Part shown: in pieces, positions 1 through 8,239 of the stretch
How positions within the stretch are numbered: position 1 is the first letter of the stretch
How the letters are laid out: every line of letters begins with the position of its first letter
Origin: Aquificaceae bacterium
GTDB lineage: Bacteria; Aquificota; Aquificia; Aquificales; Aquificaceae
NCBI GenBank assembly: GCA_027079305.1
Contig: JALWVU010000055.1
Coordinates: forward strand, 1 to 64,000
Length of the DNA: 64,000 nt
Direction of reading: 5' to 3'
Made by a program: the position numbers and the translations under genes
Notes under the pieces: model-generated
Told to the model about the DNA's origin: nothing
The model's input: the letters and a program-made list of their open reading frames with translations, nothing else
The model's database searches: none

Positions 1-120
1 TTTTCTTCAAGGTAACCCCCGAGTCCCTTCTGGGGATAGGGGGTAGTAGCTGTGGGTTGAGCCTGAGGACTGTAGAATCTAATCATCTGAACACATTTTG
101 TTCCTGATTTGCAGTTCTCA
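1..120. other. non-coding left edge of the window
   Basis: No gene is visible here. All frames carry stops and nothing resembles the N-terminal part of HsdR, which should precede the ATPase motif that begins near 121. The only structure seen is the GC-rich inverted repeat at 15-44. The stretch is probably intergenic sequence of the integrated element, or the product of the rearrangement that removed the 5' part of hsdR. Confidence 0.5.
15..44. repeat. GC-rich inverted repeat (potential hairpin)
   Basis: ACCCCC at 15-20 can pair with GGGGGT at 39-44. Inside it, TCCC (24-27) can pair with GGGA (33-36) around a 5-nt loop. The two stems are separated by a small internal loop. No T-run follows on the + strand, so it is not an obvious intrinsic terminator. 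Function is unknown; it could be the end of a small mobile element or a structured RNA. Confidence 0.4.
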
Positions 121-2227
121 GGCACCTGGCACACTCAGGGCTCGGGGAAATCCCTTACTATGCTCTTTTATACAAAGAAAGCTCTCAGGGAGCTTGAGAA
201 CCCGCTGATAATCTTTATAACCGAGCAGAAGAGAGCTTGACGAACAGCTTCACGATACCTTCAAGGAGCACATAGGGACCGTAGAGAGAGCAGAGTCGAT
301 AAAGGACCTTAAAGAAAAGCTCGGAGCCAAGAGCGGGGGAGTTCTTTTCGTAACGATACAGAAATTCTCAAAAAGGTTGGAAGAGCTTGTCCCTATAAAC
401 GAAAGGGAAGATGTGATAGTGGTTGCGGATGAAGCCCACAGGAGCCAGTACAGAGAGCTTGCACAGAACCTGAGGATAGTCTTGCCAAGGGTGAGCTTTA
501 TGGGTTTTACCGCTACCCCTATAGAGCTTTCCGACCGTTCAACGACCGCGGTGTTCGGAAGTTACATAAGCATCTACCCTATGGACAAGGCGAGAAGGCA
601 CGGCGTAGTTGTTCCCATAATGTACGAGAGCAGATTATCAAAGCTCCACCTCACCAATGAATTTATAGATGAAGAGTTTGAAGAGCTGGAGGAAGAGACG
701 AGCGATGAACAGAAAAGGAAGCTTTTGAGGAAGCTTGAGAAGATAGTTCTTAGCTCAGAGGATAGGCTAAGGAAAATAGCTCAGGACATAGTGGAGCACT
801 TTAACAAAAGGGACAGGGAGTACAGAGGAAAAGGTCTAATAGCGACCATTACAAGAAGGGTTGCAGTGAAGCTGTATGAGGAAATCAAGAAGATTCCCAA
901 CGCTCCTTCCGTAGAGGTGGTCATATCCGGAAGCAAATCAAGGGATGAAGACATATTCAAACCACACATAAGGAGCAGAAAGGAGCTAAAACGGCTCGAG
1001 AACGATTTTAAAGACTCGACGAAGGACCCTAAGCTTGTAATAGTAGTTGATATGTGGCTTACGGGATTTGACGTTCCACCTTTACACGTTATGTACGTTG
1101 ACAAGCCCATGAAGGGGCACACCCTCTTTCAGGCTATAGCGAGGGTGAACAGGGTTTACCCAGGGAAACCTTCAGGTCTTATTGTTGATTACGTAGGCAT
1201 AACCGATGACCTTGCAAAAGCCCTCAGTATATACGCAAAGGAAGATATTGAGAACACAGTAACCAATATTGAGAAGATAGTTGACGAACTGAAAGAACGC
1301 TATGATATCGTTTCCTCAATACTCAAAGGTGTAAATTTTGATGCAAACAACCAGATAGAATTAATTAAAGCTTATGAGAGACTGATTGAGGATGAGGGGA
1401 AGAAAAGGAACTTCATAAAAAATAGCACTTACCTTAAGAAGCTTTACAGAATAGCTTCTCACCATCCCGAAGCTATAAGGATTAGAGATGAGATCAACTT
1501 TTTCAACAGAGTAAGAAGGATGCTCTTAACTCTTGGTAGGAATGGAGGATCTCGTAGCAGGGAGAAGGAAGAGATAGAAAAAGAATTCCATGAGCTCATA
1601 TCAAAGAGCATAATCGCTGAGGAGCCTATAGACATATTCTCCCTCCTTGGAAAGGAGAGAGGAGAACTGACAATATTTGATGAGGACTTCATAAGAAAGC
1701 TGAGAGAGAGTGAGTACAAGAACTTCGCCATGGATGTGCTGTCCAAGATACTTAGTGACCAGCTGAGGGTATTTACTCAAAGAAACCCCAAAAGATACAA
1801 AGGGCTCGTTGAGAGATTAAAGGAGATTCTTGATAGATACCACAAAAGACTTATGACAAGTGCTCAAATAATTGAGGAGCTTGTAAGACTTACGGAGGAA
1901 CTAAAGAAAATCTATGAAGAAGAAAAGTCATTAAACCTCTCAAGCTTTAGCACACTGATTTACGACTTCTTATCCGAATACATGGAGGACGAAGAAAAAT
2001 TGAAAGACGTATCCTCCACCCTTGAGCAGGAGCTTGAGCCAATAGTTAACTCCCCGGAATGGTATCTAATCCCAGAAAAGTTAGCGAGGGCAAGAAGTAT
2101 AACTAAGAGTGTTTTAAGGGAATCCTTCGGCTACAAAAAGGCAAAAGAAATTTCAGAAGAGCTAATAACTTACCTTAGGCTTTACCATTCCCCAGAGTTA
2201 TCAGAGTACAGGAATTTTAAAATTTAG
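121..2227 (+). pseudogene. hsdR: type I restriction enzyme R subunit (hsdR), 5'-truncated and frameshifted
   Basis: HsdR is the ATP-dependent DNA translocase and nuclease of type I restriction systems. Homology starts at the Walker A region (GTWHTQGSGKSLTM, 121-162) and breaks at a TGA (238-240). It resumes in another frame from about 233 (ELDEQLHDTFKEH), so there is a one-base shift near 229-235. The long second piece keeps motif II (DEAHRS), motif III (GFTATP), motif VI (QAIARVNRVYPG) and a DUF3387-like C-terminus. An isolated open stretch from TTG 377 gives 616 residues. The N-terminal nuclease domain is absent, and no hsdM or hsdS is in view. Base composition is visibly AT-richer than the rest of the window. 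The shift could be real decay or a sequencing error, but the missing N-terminus argues for a dead gene. Confidence 0.85.
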
Positions 2228-2230
2228 GGG

Positions 2231-2279
2231 CCTGCCCTCGCACGGCGGAGGTCGGGGGTTCAAATCCCCTCGTCTCCAC
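2231..2279 (+). other. 3' half of tRNA-Ala(CGC): probable attachment site (att) of the integrated element
   Basis: The stretch folds as the 3' part of a tRNA. It has an anticodon stem CTGCC/GGCGG, loop CTCGCAC with anticodon CGC (2239-2241), variable loop AGGTC, T-arm GGGGG-TTCAAAT-CCCCT, acceptor strand CGTCTCC and discriminator A (2278). The T at position 70 fits the G3:U70 identity pair of tRNA-Ala. No D-arm or 5' acceptor strand precedes it; the hsdR stop codon lies 3 nt upstream. A lone tRNA 3' half next to a decayed restriction gene is the classic product of integration into a tRNA gene. The intact tRNA-Ala should lie to the left, outside the window, on the + strand. Confidence 0.8.
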
Positions 2280-2282
2280 TTT

Positions 2283-2924
2283 TTAAATATCCAAATCGGT
2301 GAACACGATAGCGTCCTTTCTTACCCTTCCCGCAGGGATGTCCGCTCCCTCGAGTAGCTTTTCAAGGGCCTGCCTCTTCTCCTCACCGAGAACCAGGAAG
2401 GCTATCTCGGAAGCGCTGTTTATGTAGCTCAGGCTCATACTTATCCTTTCAAGGCCGTCCGGGGACTTTGAGGTGCAGGCGTTCTCACCGCATAACCTGC
2501 AGGGAACTCCGGGAAATAGGGAAGCTGTGTGCCCGTCCGCGCCCATGCCAAGGAGGATGAAGTCAAGAGATCCCGTTTCCGAAAGGGCGCTTTCAAAATC
2601 CCTGCAGGCCTTTTCGAGGGGAAGCTCCGTCTTTACCCTGTATATCTTTGCTCTCTCACCGAGAGTTTCCCTCAGCATCCTGAAGTTGCTTCTGGGATCT
2701 TCTGGAGGGACGAACCTCTCGTCTGTGGGAAAGATGAGAATTCTGTCCCAGTCTTTTAAAGTTTGGGAAAGCAATCTGTATGTGAGCTTGGGAGTCCTGC
2801 CACCCGCAAGACCGAGCTTGGCAAGTCCTTCAGACCGCAGACGCTCCTCGACGATCCTCTTTATAAACTCCGCCAGCTCCCTGCTCACCTCTTCGGGATT
2901 GTTCCCCTTGACGAGTCTATACAA
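2283..2924 (-). CDS. pgl: 6-phosphogluconolactonase
   Basis: Cytosolic hydrolase converting 6-phosphogluconolactone to 6-phosphogluconate, the second step of the oxidative pentose phosphate pathway. The 213-residue protein shows the family motifs GGRTP (41-45), TDERFVP (67-73) and GMGADGHTASLFP (126-138). The start overlaps the end of zwf by 8 nt, so translation is probably coupled; it is the last gene of the gnd-zwf-pgl operon. An insertion-like stretch with three cysteines (C142, C145, C150) follows the GHTASLFP motif and is unusual; its role is unknown. The stop codon lies only 3 bp from the tRNA-Ala remnant. Confidence 0.95.
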   Translation of the reverse strand: MYRLVKGNNPEEVSRELAEFIKRIVEERLRSEGLAKLGLAGGRTPKLTYRLLSQTLKDWDRILIFPTDERFVPPEDPRSNFRMLRETLGERAKIYRVKTELPLEKACRDFESALSETGSLDFILLGMGADGHTASLFPGVPCRLCGENACTSKSPDGLERISMSLSYINSASEIAFLVLGEEKRQALEKLLEGADIPAGRVRKDAIVFTDLDI

Positions 2925-4284
2925 GGACCCAGCTCCTTCCGTCCTTCTCTATGAACTTCTGAGCCTCTTCAGGGCCGTAGCTACCCGGCTCGTAGAGGTA
3001 AAGGTCCTCCTGTTCTCGCCAGCTTTCTATTATGGGCTGGACTATTTCCCAGGCGAGTTCGGATTCGTCCTCCCTTATGAACAGGGTCTGATCTCCGCTC
3101 ACGATATCCTCCAGCAGGGTCTCGTAGGCTTCCGGAGGCTCACCTATGCTCTCCGCCATGTCCGCCTCCATGGAGCTCTCTACCGTGCAGGCCAGAAGTC
3201 CTGAGGGAGGCATGACCTGAAACTTGAAAACAAGTCTGTTCTTGGGAGCTATCTCGAAGGCGAGCTTGTTCTGCTGGGGCATACACCCCAAGAGCCTTCC
3301 GAAGTTTCCCGGCACCTCCTTAAAAACTATGATCGCCTGAGTTTTCTTCTCCTTGAGCTTCTTCCCGGTTCTCAGATAGAAAGGAACACCCTCCCATCTG
3401 AAGTTTTCTATATAGAGCTTTAGAGCTACGAAGGTCTCTGTAGTGGAGTTCCTTCCCAGCTCCTCCCTGTAGCCTTTATACTGTCCCCTTACCGCGAAGT
3501 CCTTCACCTCGGATACCTTTATCCTTCTTATTGACTCGAGCACCTTTACCTTCTCGTCCCTTATCTCCTCCGCCCCCATAACCGCGGGAGGTTCCATCGC
3601 AAGGAAGGAGAGGATCTGAAGCATGTGATTCTGGACCATGTCCCTTAGGGCTCCCACCCTGTCGTAGTAGGAAACTCTCCCCTCAAGGCCTACGGTTTCC
3701 AGGGCGGATATCTGAACGTTGTCTATAAAATTCTTGTTCCATATCCCCTCGAATATGTAATTGGAGAAGCGGACCGAGAGTATGTTCTGAACCTGGAGCT
3801 TTCCCAGAAAGTGGTCTATCCTGTATATCTCCTCCTCGGTGAAGTATCTTTTGAGCTGGAAGTTCAGTCTCTTCGCGGACTCTAAATCAAAGCCGAAGGG
3901 CTTTTCCACCACTATCTTTCTTGGATTGGTGAAGTTCCTGAGGGTGGGTCCCAGGTGGGTTATAGCGGTCTCAAAGAGATCCGGAGGTAGGGCGAGGTAG
4001 AAGATAAGCTCTACACCTTGCAGGCTCTCAAACTCCTTAATTAGCTTTCTGTAGCTCTCTCTGTCTCTGACATCGAACTCTATGAATTTGAAGGGAACGG
4101 ACAGCTCCTTTGAAAACCTCTCCTCGAACTCTTCTATCTTTCCCTTTTCCCTGCCGAGGGCATATAAACCTACGAGCTTTCCGAGTTTCCCCTTCTTTAC
4201 AAGCCTCTCTATTCCGGGATAGAGCTTCCTTCTGGCCAGATCTCCGGTTCCGCCGAGAATGAAGAAGGCTATTCTTTTATCCAT
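2917..4284 (-). CDS. zwf: glucose-6-phosphate 1-dehydrogenase
   Basis: Oxidises glucose-6-phosphate to 6-phosphogluconolactone with reduction of NADP+. The 455-residue protein has the N-terminal Rossmann motif GGTGDLARRK (11-20), EKPFG (127-131) and the substrate-binding RIDHFLGK (155-162). The length is a little below the usual 480-500. It overlaps gnd by 8 nt at its start and pgl by 8 nt at its end, so it is the middle gene of a tightly coupled operon. Orthology is clear. Confidence 0.96.
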   Translation of the reverse strand: MDKRIAFFILGGTGDLARRKLYPGIERLVKKGKLGKLVGLYALGREKGKIEEFEERFSKELSVPFKFIEFDVRDRESYRKLIKEFESLQGVELIFYLALPPDLFETAITHLGPTLRNFTNPRKIVVEKPFGFDLESAKRLNFQLKRYFTEEEIYRIDHFLGKLQVQNILSVRFSNYIFEGIWNKNFIDNVQISALETVGLEGRVSYYDRVGALRDMVQNHMLQILSFLAMEPPAVMGAEEIRDEKVKVLESIRRIKVSEVKDFAVRGQYKGYREELGRNSTTETFVALKLYIENFRWEGVPFYLRTGKKLKEKKTQAIIVFKEVPGNFGRLLGCMPQQNKLAFEIAPKNRLVFKFQVMPPSGLLACTVESSMEADMAESIGEPPEAYETLLEDIVSGDQTLFIREDESELAWEIVQPIIESWREQEDLYLYEPGSYGPEEAQKFIEKDGRSWVLV

Positions 4285-5182
4285 CCTTCTTCTTTACCTC
4301 GTGTCTCCCGAACTCGTATCTTAGAGCGGACAGGAGTTTATCTCTGAAGGAATCGCTCTGACGGGAGCGGAATCGGTTGAAGAGGGCGTCCGCTATAACC
4401 CAGAGAGGAACGCCAAGCTCCACCGCGGTCTGGACCGTCCACCTTCCCTCCCCCGAGTCCTGAACGAAAGGTTCTATATCCTTCAGATCTCCAAAGTCCT
4501 CAAAGGACCTGTAGGTGAGATCCATGAGCCAGGACCTTATGACACTGCCCTTTGTGTATACTCTGGCCACTTCCTTTAGGTCGAGGTCGTAGTCGGACTC
4601 TCTCATGAGCTCAAAACCCTCCGCTATAGCCTGCATCATCCCGTATTCTATCCCGTTATGGATCATCTTTACGAAGTGGCCCGCCCCGGACCTGCCCATG
4701 TAAGCGTATCCGTCTCCCTCGTAGGCAAGATCCCTGAAAAGGTTCTCTATCTCTTTAAAAACTTCCTCCTCACCCCCGATCATGAGACAGTAGCCCTGCT
4801 CTTCACCCCAGACACCACCGCTGACTCCCACATCGAGGAAGTGAACGCCCATGCGAGAAAGCTCGTTGAACCTGCGGACCGAGTCCTTGTAAAAGGAGTT
4901 TCCCCCGTCTATGACTATGTCCCCTTCCGTAAGGCAGTTCTTAAGCTCCTTAAGAACGTTATCCACCACACCAGCGGGAACCATTATCCAGATAAGCTTT
5001 CTATCCGAGAAGCTTCCGCACAGGAACTCAAGACTTTCAAAGACCTCTATGCCGTCCTTTTCCGCTCTCCTCAAGGATTCCTCGCTTCTGTCGTATCCGA
5101 AGACGGTCCATCCCTTTTTAAGGAGCCTCCTTCCTATGCCGGATCCCATCCTCCCCAGGCCTACTATGCCTATCTCCTTCAT
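4277..5182 (-). CDS. gnd: 6-phosphogluconate dehydrogenase (decarboxylating), short form
   Basis: Oxidatively decarboxylates 6-phosphogluconate to ribulose-5-phosphate. Motifs are GLGRMG (8-13), DGGNSFYKDSVRR, the substrate loop DVGVSGGVWGEEQG and KMIHNGIEYGMMQA. At 301 residues it belongs to the short bacterial class (YqeC/GndA-like, often NAD-preferring), not the 470-residue form, so it is not truncated. I start at ATG 5182 instead of the in-frame TTG 5194, because GGGGG lies 5-9 nt before the ATG and a TATAAT box (5198-5203, minus) puts transcription start at about 5191. First gene of gnd-zwf-pgl. Confidence 0.93.
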   Translation of the reverse strand: MKEIGIVGLGRMGSGIGRRLLKKGWTVFGYDRSEESLRRAEKDGIEVFESLEFLCGSFSDRKLIWIMVPAGVVDNVLKELKNCLTEGDIVIDGGNSFYKDSVRRFNELSRMGVHFLDVGVSGGVWGEEQGYCLMIGGEEEVFKEIENLFRDLAYEGDGYAYMGRSGAGHFVKMIHNGIEYGMMQAIAEGFELMRESDYDLDLKEVARVYTKGSVIRSWLMDLTYRSFEDFGDLKDIEPFVQDSGEGRWTVQTAVELGVPLWVIADALFNRFRSRQSDSFRDKLLSALRYEFGRHEVKKKDG

Positions 5183-5197
5183 AATTTCCCCCAATAA

Positions 5198-5203
5198 ATT
5201 ATA
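5198..5203 (-). promoter_or_regulatory. -10 box for gnd-zwf-pgl
   Basis: TATAAT on the minus strand ends 15 nt before the gnd ATG. It predicts a short leader of about 9 nt that carries the G-rich ribosome-binding site. No convincing -35 element was found. Confidence 0.5.
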
Positions 5204-5212
5204 CGTCTCGTG

Positions 5213-5218
5213 TAAAAT
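5213..5218 (+). promoter_or_regulatory. -10 box 8 nt before the 5227 start (leaderless type)
   Basis: TAAAAT, preceded by TG, followed by 8 nt and then ATG 5227. The predicted transcription start falls within about 2 nt of the start codon. The box sits in the same 44-bp divergent gap as the gnd promoter. Confidence 0.45.
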
Positions 5219-5226
5219 TTATCGCC

Positions 5227-7119
5227 ATGCTGGCTTTCGGAACCATTCTTGCGTTCGTGTTCCTGACCTTCGGGATCGTTCTCGGGGCGGAGTTCTCGTT
5301 TGTAGAACCTAAGAAAGGTAAGTTTTACGTGGACGACTACTTTGACAAACTCGGCCTGCCGGACATAAGGACTGATATGAAGTGTCCCCGCGATGCTGAC
5401 TACTGCCTGATCTACTTCGTAAATCACAGGGGAAGAATCATAGCCGGGCCATACAACACCAAGACTGAGAGTGTAGATATACTTGGAAAGGCCCGCTACA
5501 GGGGCAAGGCCATGGCCTTTGTAGAAAGGATCTACAAGGTGGGGGACAGAAGCTACACTCAGATTTTCCTCTTGTATCACGACGGGACCAAAAAGTTCTT
5601 CAAGGCGGGAATACCGGAAGGTTATGTGGAGGTAAAGCCTCTTTCAAACGGGAACGTGTTCGTGGTTGCCAAGACGCACATCTACGAGCTTTCTCCCGGA
5701 GGTGTCATCTTCAGCATGCCCCTGCCGAGGGAGGTCGAGTATGCGTACATAGGGAACAACCCCTACGGTGCTGTCTCTGCGGTCGCGGTAGGAGGTAACG
5801 ATCTTCTCTTCATAAGCTACGACAGGAAGGCTACAAAGTTTGTGCTGGACCCAAACGCCCTGACTACACGTGGAGACAGGCTGGGAGTTCTGTCCATATA
5901 TCCCGAGACGAAAGATATTTCCTACTCCGCGGTATACAGATACGTCAATCCCTACAATAAAGGCATAGTTCTCTACGAGGTGAACTTCCAGAAGGGAACC
6001 TTCATAAAGGGATTTCTGTTCAACTCTGAGGACAGAAACGTGGGTTTTGATCCTTCCGTGTTCTCCACCAAAAAGGAGGTAGTAGTCTCCGCGAAAAACT
6101 CTACTGAAGATACATATCTTCACTTCGTCGTTCCAAAGAGCAAGGTAGCGGACCTACCGAACGCTGTTCCCCCGCACATAAAGGGCTTTGAGGAGGAGAA
6201 GTACGTAGAGTTCCTCGTGTCCGCCAAGCTCTCACTTCTTACCTGGAACGCCTTCTCTGAGGTCAGAAAGGGAGGCACTACTTACGCCAAGGTAAAATAC
6301 GACCTTAGCAACTCCCTCTTCTACGGAACCTCCTTGGAAGGAAGGATAGGGAACACACAGATAGCCATAACATACTTACAGAACAGGGCGGAGAGAAAAG
6401 GTGGACTGACCGCAAAGACATCCAAGTTTCTGTCCGCGGTGGTGGACCTCCACGGCCTCGTGGGGAAGAGGAACACCCTGAGGATAGGTTACGAGCAGGG
6501 GAAGGTAAACGGCATAGCTGAGTTTTCCGGCACCACCGGAAGCAGGTCCGTCCTCTTCGAGACAGACCTAAAGAGCTACTATGGATACATAATGATGGAG
6601 AGGGGCCTATACTTCGGTCTCGAGTATCTGAACTACAAGATACCTTCCGCGGTAGGGTTCAGCAGAGGCGGAAGCGTTGTTTTTGTAGATTTTGATCCAG
6701 ACTTTACCCTGAACTCTCTCCTTCTTGTTCTCGGATACGATCATGTCAGCTACGCGAAAAGGTACGAAACCAACTTCAACAGCTTCTACTTTGCAGGGAA
6801 CGGAGGTATAGGTCTTGGAAAGGCGGACATCTCTTCGAGTGTTAAAGATCGTGCCAAGGCACTCACGGGAGCTTCCGGTATTCAGACGCCCTTATACATA
6901 GTTCTCAAAGCATACGGAGAGGTAGGATACCTGTATCAGCGTAGGGCAAAGGTTCTCAAGGGCTTCGGGTTCTCCTTTAACTTAGGATACAGGCTGACCT
7001 TCATGTTCGCCGGTGCGGGAAACGACGGAAGCGGATCGGATCCAAACAAGCTCTATTTGGAGTTTAGCAGATACGACCTGCTTCACGGACCCTTTGTCCA
7101 GGCGAACGTGATCTTTTAA
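5227..7119 (+). CDS. probable outer-membrane protein, function unknown
   Basis: I do not recognise a named family. Residues 1-21 look like a Sec signal peptide (hydrophobic core, likely cleavage after LGA). Residues 22 to about 310 are rich in short beta strands and could be a propeller-like periplasmic domain. The C-terminal half alternates aromatic and polar residues with Gly/Tyr turns. It ends in VQANVIF, and a terminal Phe is typical of BAM-inserted beta-barrels. Total length 630. The gene ends 66 bp before the ompA-like gene, with which it may form an envelope unit. The barrel assignment is inference from composition and the C-terminal signature. Confidence 0.75.
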   Translation: MLAFGTILAFVFLTFGIVLGAEFSFVEPKKGKFYVDDYFDKLGLPDIRTDMKCPRDADYCLIYFVNHRGRIIAGPYNTKTESVDILGKARYRGKAMAFVERIYKVGDRSYTQIFLLYHDGTKKFFKAGIPEGYVEVKPLSNGNVFVVAKTHIYELSPGGVIFSMPLPREVEYAYIGNNPYGAVSAVAVGGNDLLFISYDRKATKFVLDPNALTTRGDRLGVLSIYPETKDISYSAVYRYVNPYNKGIVLYEVNFQKGTFIKGFLFNSEDRNVGFDPSVFSTKKEVVVSAKNSTEDTYLHFVVPKSKVADLPNAVPPHIKGFEEEKYVEFLVSAKLSLLTWNAFSEVRKGGTTYAKVKYDLSNSLFYGTSLEGRIGNTQIAITYLQNRAERKGGLTAKTSKFLSAVVDLHGLVGKRNTLRIGYEQGKVNGIAEFSGTTGSRSVLFETDLKSYYGYIMMERGLYFGLEYLNYKIPSAVGFSRGGSVVFVDFDPDFTLNSLLLVLGYDHVSYAKRYETNFNSFYFAGNGGIGLGKADISSSVKDRAKALTGASGIQTPLYIVLKAYGEVGYLYQRRAKVLKGFGFSFNLGYRLTFMFAGAGNDGSGSDPNKLYLEFSRYDLLHGPFVQANVIF

Positions 7120-7160
7120 TTAATGTTTAAATTGGAGCGCTTACGGGCCGTTATAAGTAG

Positions 7161-7166
7161 TATAAT
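7161..7166 (+). promoter_or_regulatory. -10 box upstream of the ompA-like gene
   Basis: TATAAT, 19 nt before ATG 7186. Its position shows that the longer in-frame ORF starting at 7123 is not the real start, since it would span the promoter. Confidence 0.5.
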
Positions 7167-7185
7167 CATGATGGGAGGGAAAAGG

Positions 7186-8232
7186 ATGATAAGGACAGCG
7201 GTAGCTGTGATCTTCTTTGCTCTGTTCGGTCTCGGATTTGCCTTCAGGGTTACCCAGGGAATAGACGAAGCCCAGAGGGCGGTTATAAAGGCCTACCAGG
7301 TGGGTGCAAAGGAGAAGGCTCCTTATCTCTACTCGAAGACAAAAGCCTATAAGGAGGTCTCCGCCATACTCGCCTCAGAGGCGGACGACGTAGGGTCCAA
7401 AGTATTCGCCATAAGAACAATGAACTACGCTTCGAAAGCGATAAGCGCTGCCTTCAGCGGAACCGAGGACTTAACGCCTATATCTGACGTTCCAAAGTTT
7501 GAGGAGGAGAAGGAAAAGGAGTTCCAGATAGTTGACATAAAGGAGATAAGGAACAGGCTCGACTTTCTCAGAAACAACAAGGGTGTTAGGTGTGCTCCCA
7601 AGGAACTCGGTAGGGCGGAAGCCTTCTACGATGCCCTCGTTTACGAGATGAAGAAGGAGGAGCCCAACTCCGCCCTTATACTCAGGTTCTACAACGAGGT
7701 TAGCACGGAGAGTAAGATAGCGGAGAGCAAGCTCAAGGTAGCCATGTCCAACGAGTTCGAATGCTACACGGGAAGGAAGAAGGTAGCTGTCCTGCCTAAA
7801 GAGGAGCAGAAAAAGGAAGAGAAACCTGTAGAGGAGGAGAAGCCCAAGGAGGAAAAGAAGGAACCTAAGATGGTGGAAGAGTATCTCAAAATCACCGCAA
7901 GGATACACTTCGACTTTGACAAGTACAACATAAAGGAGGAGTACATTCCTATACTGAACGAGGTAGTTAAGACTCTTAAGGAAAATCCCTTTGTGAAGGT
8001 CAGGATAGAGGGCTTCACGGACATAATAGGTTCCAAGGAATACAACGAAAAGCTTGCCCTGAAGAGAGCTGAAGCTGTTAAGAAATACCTCGTGGAGCAC
8101 GGGATACCTGAGGAGAAGATAGAGATAGTCGGATTCGGTAAGGAGAGGTTTATAGCCACCAATGAGGATCCCATAGGAAGGCTCACCAACAGGAGGGTGG
8201 AGTTCATAGTTCTCAAGGTCCAGGAGGAGTGA
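7186..8232 (+). CDS. OmpA-family peptidoglycan-binding outer-membrane protein
   Basis: Tethers the outer membrane to peptidoglycan. I chose ATG 7186 because GGGAGGGA lies just upstream and the TATAAT at 7161 precedes it; this gives 348 residues starting MIRTAVAVIFF, a good signal peptide. The middle contains a charged Glu/Lys/Pro linker (about residues 215-245). The C-terminal OmpA domain shows IHFDFDKYNIKEEY, GFTDIIGSKEYNEKLALKRAEAV and GRLTNRRVEF, which include the Asp and Arg that bind diaminopimelate. There is no barrel domain before the linker; that region is helical and of unknown role. Confidence 0.9.
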   Translation: MIRTAVAVIFFALFGLGFAFRVTQGIDEAQRAVIKAYQVGAKEKAPYLYSKTKAYKEVSAILASEADDVGSKVFAIRTMNYASKAISAAFSGTEDLTPISDVPKFEEEKEKEFQIVDIKEIRNRLDFLRNNKGVRCAPKELGRAEAFYDALVYEMKKEEPNSALILRFYNEVSTESKIAESKLKVAMSNEFECYTGRKKVAVLPKEEQKKEEKPVEEEKPKEEKKEPKMVEEYLKITARIHFDFDKYNIKEEYIPILNEVVKTLKENPFVKVRIEGFTDIIGSKEYNEKLALKRAEAVKKYLVEHGIPEEKIEIVGFGKERFIATNEDPIGRLTNRRVEFIVLKVQEE

Positions 8233-8239
8233 TACTTTT

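Noticed and set aside
2231-2279. A trans-spliced split tRNA half, as in Nanoarchaeum
   Set aside because: No promoter or complementary pairing tail flanks the half, and it sits at an obvious foreign/native boundary next to a decayed restriction gene. An integration scar is the simpler reading.
4277-5182. Truncated gnd pseudogene
   Set aside because: About 300 residues is the normal size of the short 6-phosphogluconate dehydrogenase class, and all motifs are intact.
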